From Rariglobus sp. (GTDB taxonomy: Bacteria > Verrucomicrobiota > Verrucomicrobiia > Opitutales > Opitutaceae): 34,535 bases of DNA. The notes below the pieces were generated by a model. That model did not search any database, had not been told where the DNA came from, and saw only the letters and a list, made by a program, of their open reading frames with translations. How positions within the stretch are numbered: the stretch's first letter is position 1; the number at the start of each line of letters is the position of its first letter. The stretch lies in contig JAQSWS010000035.1 of assembly GCA_029266495.1 (NCBI GenBank), positions 1-34,535 on the forward strand, given 5' to 3'. The position numbers and the translations under genes are program-made. Of the stretch, positions 25,464 through 32,205 are shown piece by piece.

Positions 25464-26660
25464 ATGCCCTCCGCCTGCCCACCTCCACCCGATCTCGACG
25501 TCTGGATCCTTGCCGGCCAGTCCAACATGCATGGTTGCGGTCTCCTCGCCGAAAGCTTGCGCCCTCACCCCGCGGTCTGGTCCTTCGCGCCCGACGACAC
25601 CTGGGGACCCGCCCTCGAGCCGCTTCACCGTCCGTGGGAAAGCTCCGCGCCGGTCCATCAGGCACTCGCCCGCCGCTGGCTCCCGCCTGCTGATCGCGAG
25701 CTGCCGCGCGAAGAACTGGCCAGCCGCGACCGGACAAACCTTCGCGGAGCCGGCCCCGGTCCCGCCTTCGCCCAGACTCTCCACGCCGCGACCGGACGTC
25801 CTGTCGGACTCATCCCGTGTGCACTGGGCGGCACCACCCTCGAGGAATGGAGTCCCTCGCGCCGTTCCGAGGGCGGCCATAGCCTTTACGGCGCGATGCT
25901 GGAGCGGGTCGCTCGCGCCGGCCGCCCCGTGCGCGGCCTTCTCTGGTATCAGGGGGAGTCCGATGCCCCTTACGAACTCTCCCTTGACTATGGCGAACGC
26001 CTTGCCGCCTGGATTTCAGCCGTGCGCCGGGACCTCTCGCAACCCGATCTGCCGGTGGGCATGGTCCAGATCGGGCGTTTCGTCGGCCTCGAACCACCCG
26101 CTGTTCCCGACGACGACACCGCACGCCGCGCAGCGCTCGGCTGGAACAACGTGCGCCACGCCCAGGCCGCGCTCCCCTGGCAGATGCCGGGCGTTTTCAC
26201 CGTCACCGCGCTTGATCTCGGGATGGAGGATTTCGTGCATCTCAACACCCCTTCGCTCGTCAGGGTCGGCCGTCGTCTTGCGCACGCGTTCCTTGCTCGA
26301 GAAACCGGCGCCGTTCCGGTTCCCTCGCTGCGGGCCGTCCGGCTGGCGGCAATCCCCGGATACCCCCAGCTCGATGCCGTCGACCTGGAGTTTTCCGGCG
26401 TAACCGGCGGATGGATACCACGCGACCACCTCGCCGGTTTCAGCCTTCATCGCCGCGACGGCACGCCCCATCCCTCGCTCGCAATCGTGAACGTGGCCCC
26501 GCTTGCCCCGGACTCACCCACCTTGCGCGTGCGGCTGACCGGGCGGGTGGACAACGATTGCGCGCTCGGCTATGGCTGGGGGCGAAACCCCTTCGTCAAT
26601 GCCGTCGATTCCGCCGATCAGGCGTTGCCGTCCTTCGCTCCGGTCGCTCTCCTTCGCTGA
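25464..26660 (+). CDS. SASA-type (sialate O-acetylesterase / CE6-like) carbohydrate esterase
   Basis: 398 residues from the ATG at 25464; a GTG at 25446 would add six residues. The SGNH-like SASA motifs are clear: WILAGQSNMHG with Ser20 as nucleophile, GGTTLEEWSP, LLWYQGESDA, and EDFVHLN with Asp256 and His259. The family removes acetyl groups from sugars (sialate, xylan). A C-terminal beta-domain of about 120 residues follows the catalytic part. No signal peptide is visible, so it probably deacetylates imported oligosaccharides in the cytoplasm. It lies 53 bp downstream of the small membrane protein and 15 bp upstream of the acetylxylan-esterase-like gene, on the same strand as the transporter. 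Confidence 0.88.
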   Translation: MPSACPPPPDLDVWILAGQSNMHGCGLLAESLRPHPAVWSFAPDDTWGPALEPLHRPWESSAPVHQALARRWLPPADRELPREELASRDRTNLRGAGPGPAFAQTLHAATGRPVGLIPCALGGTTLEEWSPSRRSEGGHSLYGAMLERVARAGRPVRGLLWYQGESDAPYELSLDYGERLAAWISAVRRDLSQPDLPVGMVQIGRFVGLEPPAVPDDDTARRAALGWNNVRHAQAALPWQMPGVFTVTALDLGMEDFVHLNTPSLVRVGRRLAHAFLARETGAVPVPSLRAVRLAAIPGYPQLDAVDLEFSGVTGGWIPRDHLAGFSLHRRDGTPHPSLAIVNVAPLAPDSPTLRVRLTGRVDNDCALGYGWGRNPFVNAVDSADQALPSFAPVALLR

Positions 26661-26675
26661 GTTTCAATCCGCCCC

Positions 26676-27947
26676 ATGACCTACAAAACCCTGTCATTGT
26701 TTCCTCTCTTCATATTCACCGGCGCCCTGTGCCTGGCCGGCGATCTGGTGCTCCTCGGCACATCGGACAAACCCTCCGCGCTCTACGAACCCGGAGAAAA
26801 AATGGTGTTCACGCTCCGTCTGGAAAAAGACGGACAGCCCGTCACCGGCACGCGTCTGACCTGGACGCGCACCGGCGACGATGGCCTCACTGAAAAAGGC
26901 GAATCCGTCTCCTCCGCCGAACCGCTCGTCGTCACCACTTCGACCGCCAAACCCGGCTTCGTGCGCATCCTCGCCACCGCACTCGATGCCGAGGGCAAAC
27001 CCGTGGTCAACGAAAGCAAAAAGAAAGTGGTATTCGACGGCGGCGGCGGCGTGCACCCCGAAACACTCCGCAGCGTCCCGGAACCCGCTGATTTTGACGC
27101 CTACTGGGCCGCCCAAAAAGCAACGCTCGCCAAGACTCCGCTCGCCGTCCTCGAGATGAAACCGCTGCCCGAAAACGTGCCCGCCGCCGCCGCTTTCGAT
27201 GTCAAGATTGCCTGCGCCGGCGGCGCGCCCGTCTCGGGTTACTTCAGCAAAACCAAGAATGCCGCTCCGCGCTCCGCCGGTGCGAGGATCACGTTTCACG
27301 GCTACGGCGTGCGTTCCGCCAGCCGCAACGACCAGCAGGCCGCCGATCCTAAAAAACCCATGCTCGTCCTGGACATCAACGCCCACGGCATCGAGAACGG
27401 CCAGCCTCCGGAATATTATACGAATCTCCAGAAAACCTCGCTCAAGAATTACGCGTTCAGCCGCGAAGAAAACGCCCGCCCGGAAACGGCCTACTTCAAC
27501 GGCATGGTGCTTCGCGTTCTCCGGGCGCTGGAATTCCTGAAGGCGCAACCCGAGTGGGACGGGAAGACCCTGATCGTCTCGGGCGGCAGCCAGGGCGGAT
27601 GGCAGGCATTGATCGCCGCCGGCCTCGATTCCGACGTGAGCCAGTGCCTCGCTTATAAACCCTGGTGCTGCGACCTCGGAGGAGTGACGCTGGGCCGGCT
27701 CAAAGGCTGGCGGCCGGACTACACGCCGGTGATGGATTACTTCGATCCGGTCAACCATGCCAAACGCATCCGCTGCGATACCGTGATCTCAAGCGGCCTC
27801 GGCGACTATGTCTGCCCGCCCTCGGGCATCACCGTTCTCTACAACAACATCCCGGCGGGAGTCACCAAGCGGCTCGAATACCAGCAAGGCGCAACCCACG
27901 GAGAGAGCCCGCTGAACATGGTGCGACACGTGGTCAAAGCGCCCTGA
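26676..27947 (+). CDS. Secreted acetylxylan esterase-like alpha/beta hydrolase (AXE1/CE7 type)
   Basis: 423 residues with a signal peptide (about 1-21, ending CLAG). An N-terminal beta-sandwich (about 22-125) precedes an alpha/beta-hydrolase domain. Catalytic triad candidates are Ser305 in GGSQGG, Asp377 in GLGDYVCPPSG and His408 in GATHGE, the spacing expected for acetylxylan esterase / cephalosporin-C deacetylase (CE7-like) proteins. The likely role is extracellular or periplasmic deacetylation of hemicellulose or its oligomers, opening it to the GH74-like enzymes encoded downstream. It follows the SASA esterase by 15 bp and is probably the last gene of the transporter operon, since the next gene is on the opposite strand. 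Confidence 0.88.
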   Translation: MTYKTLSLFPLFIFTGALCLAGDLVLLGTSDKPSALYEPGEKMVFTLRLEKDGQPVTGTRLTWTRTGDDGLTEKGESVSSAEPLVVTTSTAKPGFVRILATALDAEGKPVVNESKKKVVFDGGGGVHPETLRSVPEPADFDAYWAAQKATLAKTPLAVLEMKPLPENVPAAAAFDVKIACAGGAPVSGYFSKTKNAAPRSAGARITFHGYGVRSASRNDQQAADPKKPMLVLDINAHGIENGQPPEYYTNLQKTSLKNYAFSREENARPETAYFNGMVLRVLRALEFLKAQPEWDGKTLIVSGGSQGGWQALIAAGLDSDVSQCLAYKPWCCDLGGVTLGRLKGWRPDYTPVMDYFDPVNHAKRIRCDTVISSGLGDYVCPPSGITVLYNNIPAGVTKRLEYQQGATHGESPLNMVRHVVKAP

Positions 27948-28061
27948 TCGAGCAGTCCTTCTGCGTGTGGCCACGCGTGTCGGGCGTGTGTTCGACGGGA
28001 AATGGCGGGAATCGATCCACACGGCCGACACAGCCGTGGCTGCAGTTTCCCTGAGTCCACC

Positions 28062-28859
28062 TCAATTCGTCGTCGCCCGGTAATTGCGCCGGAAGATTTC
28101 CGTCGGCGCCAGGATCGCCACATGGCCGTCCACGAAGACGAATTTCCCTTTCGTATTCCCCGCGGACCGAAAGGCAAAATAACCCTTGTTCGACAGCACA
28201 TCCTGATTCGTGCCCGCCGCACCCGCTGCTTGAAACGACTGCGCGGGGTCGCCACCGCTGCCCAGAGCCGAATCCACCTTGTCACTGCCCGGGGTGGCCG
28301 TGCTGTCGTTGATGTCCTGAATGCCGTCGCCAAAGAGGAGCGCCACGCTCGGACCCACCGTAATGCGGTTGAGCGACACCCGGCGGGAGGACGTGGTCGG
28401 GTCGCCTTTGGCCCCCGGCATCAACGTCACATTCGCCGAAAAATGAATGTAGTTGGCCTCATACAACGCATTGGGCGCAGGCACGCGTGCCTGCGGATCC
28501 CGATAGACATTGAGCACGCGCGACATGTTTCCACCACTGGTGTCCCTGGCCAGGATATACGGCGAAAGCAGCTGCGTATAGGTTCCGAATTCCGGCAGAT
28601 CCGGATTCGTCGTGTTCTCATACCATGAGCACGCCGGCAACAATCCCTTGTTGTCGGTTGTATAGGACAGTGCCGCCGTCGCGAGCTGACGCAGATTGGA
28701 CAACCCTTGGGTCTGCCGGCCGGCATCGCGCATCTTGCCAATCACCGGGATGAGAATTGCCACCAGAATGCCGACGATGGCAATCACCGTCAAAAGCTCA
28801 ACCAACGTAAAGGCATGCAGGCGGGAGGGGGTGCGCATGGTGATGCGAACTGGTTTCAT
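28062..28859 (-). CDS. Type II secretion-like pseudopilin (H-X9-DG type)
   Basis: 265 residues. A type IV prepilin leader, SRLHA before FTLVELLTVIAIVGILVAILIPVIGKM, gives the cleavage site (A/F), Glu at +5 and the N-terminal methylated helix. The mature part ends with FVFVDGHVAILAP, the 'DG' motif that marks the large planctomycete/verrucomicrobial pseudopilin families. A start at 28838 (MRTPSRLHAF) is equally possible. It is transcribed divergently from the first GH74-like gene, with 207 bp and one copy of the second regulatory box between them. Such proteins are numerous in these bacteria and may assist export of hydrolases or build surface pseudopili; the specific role is unknown. Confidence 0.88.
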   Translation of the reverse strand: MKPVRITMRTPSRLHAFTLVELLTVIAIVGILVAILIPVIGKMRDAGRQTQGLSNLRQLATAALSYTTDNKGLLPACSWYENTTNPDLPEFGTYTQLLSPYILARDTSGGNMSRVLNVYRDPQARVPAPNALYEANYIHFSANVTLMPGAKGDPTTSSRRVSLNRITVGPSVALLFGDGIQDINDSTATPGSDKVDSALGSGGDPAQSFQAAGAAGTNQDVLSNKGYFAFRSAGNTKGKFVFVDGHVAILAPTEIFRRNYRATTN

Positions 28860-28942
28860 GCCTTGTTTCTACGCCCGGCGCGATCCGTAATCCAGCTCCA
28901 CCCTCCCCCTGCCACCGCCCGGCGATACAACGGCTCGCGTTC

Positions 28943-28956
28943 TGTCGGCACAAACG
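28943..28956. promoter_or_regulatory. Candidate operator of the second regulon (box 2)
   Basis: TGTCGGCACAAACG, 13 of 14 identical to box 1. It ends 110 bp before the ATG of the first GH74-like gene and lies 83 bp from the start of the divergent pseudopilin gene. Confidence 0.55.
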
Positions 28957-29066
28957 CCCGCCTCCGTCCTCGCCGCCCGCCGCCCCTTCTTTGCCACGTC
29001 TCGCCGCCCGCCCCCGCCTCGCCCCACGATCGCAGGATCAACCCTACCCGATCCCTTACCTCCTCC

Positions 29067-31991
29067 ATGCATCTCCTCAGCCGTTGTTTTGCCGCCGTCA
29101 TTCTTCCGGCAATCGCCTCCTTCACTCTCGTCACCCGGGCTGCCGACCTGTCGGCGAACTATGAGTTCAAGCCCGTCAAGCTGGGTGGCGGCGGATTCGT
29201 ATCCGGGATACAGATACATCCGATGGCCGGCGGTCCTGTCTACTGCCGCACCGATGTCGGCGGCCTCTACCGCTGGAACGAAGCCTCCGCCTCCTGGAGA
29301 CAGCTCATGGTCGCCTCCGCCCTTCCATCCGGGGTCATCGCCACCGAGGCGGCAAACTCCGGTGATGGCCTTCCGGGCTCCGGTTCCCACCGCAAACGGC
29401 TCTATCACGTTGAAAGCATCGCCATCGACCCCAGCAACCCCGCCGTCCTCTTCGTTGCCGCGGGCGCCGTCCTCGATCAACCGGGGACTCTTCTCAAAAG
29501 CACCGACGGCGGCCGGTCATTCCAGTTGATGAATCTCACCGTGCCCATGGTCGGCAATGCCCTTTATCACCTTCGGGTGCATGGCGAGCGTCTCGCCGTG
29601 CACCCCGCCAATTCCAAGGTCGTCCTCTTCGGCTCCCGCAGCGAAGGCCTCTGGCGCAGCGTCAACGGCGGTCTCGACTGGGCTCGCGTCGACTCCGTGC
29701 CCGCCGGCCTTGCACCCCCTAAAGGCGTTCCCGTCGGTGTCGGACCGGTCGTCTTCGATGCTGCCAACCCGGGTCGCGCCTATCTCTCCGTCTTCAAGGT
29801 CGGTTCATTCCGTTCCGACGACTCCGGCGCAACCTGGAGTCAGATCGGCTCCGAGTGGGCCGACGACCTGGTCATCTCCAAGGGCGCGGTCTATCTTTGT
29901 CGCGCCGGTCTCGGCGTGCAGCGCTACCTCCCGGCCTCCGGCTGGCTGGCGGTGAACCCCGCCGGCGACAAGCAGGTCAACAACCTCGCCGTCGACCCCG
30001 CCAACCCCAAACGCGTCTTCGCCCTGCATGGCGGCGGGAAAAACATCTACCGCACCCTCGATGGAGGCGACACCTGGACCAGGCTCGTCTCCGGCAGCAC
30101 CGAAAAAGGCCGCGTGCTCTTTCGCTCGCGCGACATTCCCTGGCTGGAGAACGGCGACTCCCGCACCTGGCTTTCCGTCGGCGAGTTCGTGATCGATCCA
30201 CACAACCCGGCGCGCCTGTGGTTCGCCGAGGGCATGGGCCTTTACCGTTCCAATGATGCGACGGACGACAACGATGCCCCGTCCTTCGACAATATCGCCA
30301 ACGGCATGGAGGAATTCGTGGCTTCCGACGTCCTCGCCACTCCCGGCGGCAAGGTCACCTTCCTCGTCTGGGATCGCGTTGGCTTCAACCGCACTCACGC
30401 CACCCTCGACAACGCCCCCGAACACCAGCTCGGCCTCTCTCACAAATTCGGCACCGGCATCGCCCTCGCCACGTCCGGCCTCAATCCCCAGTTCGTCGTC
30501 GCCTCCGTCGCCGACATGCGCCTGCCCCCGCTCAATGGCGGTTACGATGGCTTCGGAGTCACCAGCGGCACGTCCGCCGATGGCGGCGAAACCTGGAGCC
30601 TTTTCGGATCGGTCGATCCCAAGACCGAGGCCAACACACCCGAGACGCTTATGTTCGGCGAGATCGTCGTCAGCGCCACCGACACCCGGAATCTTGTGTG
30701 GCTTCCGCGCTGGCCCACCTGGTTCATCCGCGCCGGCAAGGTCGTTCCCAATGGCGGCGACAACGATCAGTTCATCTATTCGTCGACTGACGGTGGCGCG
30801 TCCTGGCAACCCGCCGCCATCGGCGACTACAAGGACTTCCGCCGGGAATACATGGTTGTAAAACGCTCCCTCGTCGCCGACCCGGTCGTCGGAGGAAAGT
30901 TCTACGCCTACGATCAGCAGGGACGCATCTTCGTCTCCACCGACAAAGGCGCCACCTGGACCGTCGTCAATCCAGCCAGTCCGCTCCCCGTCTACGGCTA
31001 CACCAACGTTCTCCGCGCCTCTCCCGGCCGCGCCGGCCATCTCTGGTTCGTCTCCGGCTGGGATTACCGCGGCGGCAATTCCGAAGGTCTCTACCGCTCG
31101 ATCGATGGCGGTGCGAACTGGCTGAAGGTCGATGGATTTTCCGACACCTGGCACATCGGTTTCGGTCGTGCGGAGCGCGATAAGGGTTATCCCGCAATCT
31201 ACGTTTACGGCAAATACGAGGGCTCCTGGGGTCTTTACCGCTCCACCGACGAAGCCCAAACTTGGGACCTGCTCGCGACCTACCCGCTCGGCCTGGTCGA
31301 CCATGTCACCACACTCAACGGCGACCCCGACCTCTTCGGTCGCGTCTATCTCGGCTACTCCGGCAACGGCTTCGCTTACGGCACCCCGCGCGGCGCAGTC
31401 TCCCGCACCGCCAAACCCGCACCCGCCGTCGCTCCCGCCACGCCCGTCATCCGTTCGACACCACCTCCCGTCACCGTGAAACCGGCCGCGCCGGCTCCCG
31501 CAGCCAAGGTCTCCGCCGCAGCCGCAACCACTGTTAAGTCCGCCAAGGTGGCAGTCACTCCCCGCTACGATTTCGAGACCGACACCCAGGGCTGGGACAA
31601 CGCCTGGAATGACCCCGTGATCAGTGCCGTCGCCATCTCCGCCGATCGTGCCGTCACCGGCAAACACTCCCTCCGCGTGGAGATCAACAACAGCATGGCT
31701 ACCGTGGAAACGGTGAACATCCTCATTCAGTCCCCCACCGTCATCAACCCCGGGGATGTAGTTAAATTCAACTACTGGCTGACCGAGGGCGAAGGCATCA
31801 CTTATCTCTCCCCGTTCGTCATGGGCACCGGCGTCAAGTGGAAGGACAACCAGATCAATCCGGTCACCGGCCACTGGGGCACTGTCAGCCTGGATATACC
31901 GCAGGAGATCGGGACCATCGGCAGCCTGGGTATCCAGCTCATCGTCAAGCCGGGTTTTAAGGGCGCCCTCTACCTCGACGCCATCGAGTAA
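29067..31991 (+). CDS. Secreted GH74-like xyloglucanase with Pro/Ala linker and C-terminal carbohydrate-binding domain
   Basis: 974 residues from the ATG at 29067, chosen because it opens a signal peptide (ending VTRA before ADLSANYEF). The next ~750 residues are a double beta-propeller built of BNR-like repeats (STDGGRSF, RSVNGGLDW, RTLDGGDTW). GH74 hallmarks are GGGGFVSGIQIHP and CRTDVGGLYRW, with Asp63 as one catalytic residue, and Asp483 in SVADMRLPPLNGGYDGF as candidate second catalytic Asp. GH74 enzymes cleave xyloglucan with inversion, endo or from the reducing end; the specificity here is not determined. A Pro/Ala-rich linker (about residues 780-830) joins a C-terminal ~140-residue jelly-roll (YDFETDTQGW to LYLDAIE) resembling CBM4/11-type modules. 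The in-frame sequence from 28707 is not part of the gene. A close paralog starts 214 bp downstream. Confidence 0.88.
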   Translation: MHLLSRCFAAVILPAIASFTLVTRAADLSANYEFKPVKLGGGGFVSGIQIHPMAGGPVYCRTDVGGLYRWNEASASWRQLMVASALPSGVIATEAANSGDGLPGSGSHRKRLYHVESIAIDPSNPAVLFVAAGAVLDQPGTLLKSTDGGRSFQLMNLTVPMVGNALYHLRVHGERLAVHPANSKVVLFGSRSEGLWRSVNGGLDWARVDSVPAGLAPPKGVPVGVGPVVFDAANPGRAYLSVFKVGSFRSDDSGATWSQIGSEWADDLVISKGAVYLCRAGLGVQRYLPASGWLAVNPAGDKQVNNLAVDPANPKRVFALHGGGKNIYRTLDGGDTWTRLVSGSTEKGRVLFRSRDIPWLENGDSRTWLSVGEFVIDPHNPARLWFAEGMGLYRSNDATDDNDAPSFDNIANGMEEFVASDVLATPGGKVTFLVWDRVGFNRTHATLDNAPEHQLGLSHKFGTGIALATSGLNPQFVVASVADMRLPPLNGGYDGFGVTSGTSADGGETWSLFGSVDPKTEANTPETLMFGEIVVSATDTRNLVWLPRWPTWFIRAGKVVPNGGDNDQFIYSSTDGGASWQPAAIGDYKDFRREYMVVKRSLVADPVVGGKFYAYDQQGRIFVSTDKGATWTVVNPASPLPVYGYTNVLRASPGRAGHLWFVSGWDYRGGNSEGLYRSIDGGANWLKVDGFSDTWHIGFGRAERDKGYPAIYVYGKYEGSWGLYRSTDEAQTWDLLATYPLGLVDHVTTLNGDPDLFGRVYLGYSGNGFAYGTPRGAVSRTAKPAPAVAPATPVIRSTPPPVTVKPAAPAPAAKVSAAAATTVKSAKVAVTPRYDFETDTQGWDNAWNDPVISAVAISADRAVTGKHSLRVEINNSMATVETVNILIQSPTVINPGDVVKFNYWLTEGEGITYLSPFVMGTGVKWKDNQINPVTGHWGTVSLDIPQEIGTIGSLGIQLIVKPGFKGALYLDAIE

Positions 31992-32073
31992 AGCCCGCCC
32001 TCCGTGTAGGGCTGCCGCTTGCGGCACGCCGGCTCGATTCCGGAGCGGCGGTCTGCGGCAACGCGACGCCCGC

Positions 32074-32087
32074 TGTCCGCACAAACG
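32074..32087. promoter_or_regulatory. Candidate operator of the second regulon (box 3)
   Basis: TGTCCGCACAAACG, 13 of 14 identical to box 2. It ends 118 bp before the ATG of the second GH74-like gene, the same distance class as boxes 1 and 2. Confidence 0.55.
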
Positions 32088-32205
32088 CCGTCCTCCGCCA
32101 TGCCACCCGGGCTTCTCCTGCCCGGCCCCGCCTCGCCGTGCGCTCCGGCCACGCTCCAAGCTCACCGTGTTGGTTCACCCTTGTTGGAGTTCAACCCCTA
32201 CCCCC

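Noticed and set aside
27451-27480. GCGTTCAG half-site resembling the LacI-type operator
   Set aside because: Only one arm is present and it lies inside the acetylxylan-esterase-like coding sequence.
31992-32070. Small inverted repeat TGCCGC/GCGGCA after the first GH74-like gene, considered as terminator
   Set aside because: Loop of about two bases and no T-tract; too weak to call.
29805-32165. 786-codon minus-strand open frame across the first GH74-like gene
   Set aside because: Low-complexity Gly/Asp/Val-rich translation typical of antisense frames; the plus-strand protein has clear GH74 motifs.
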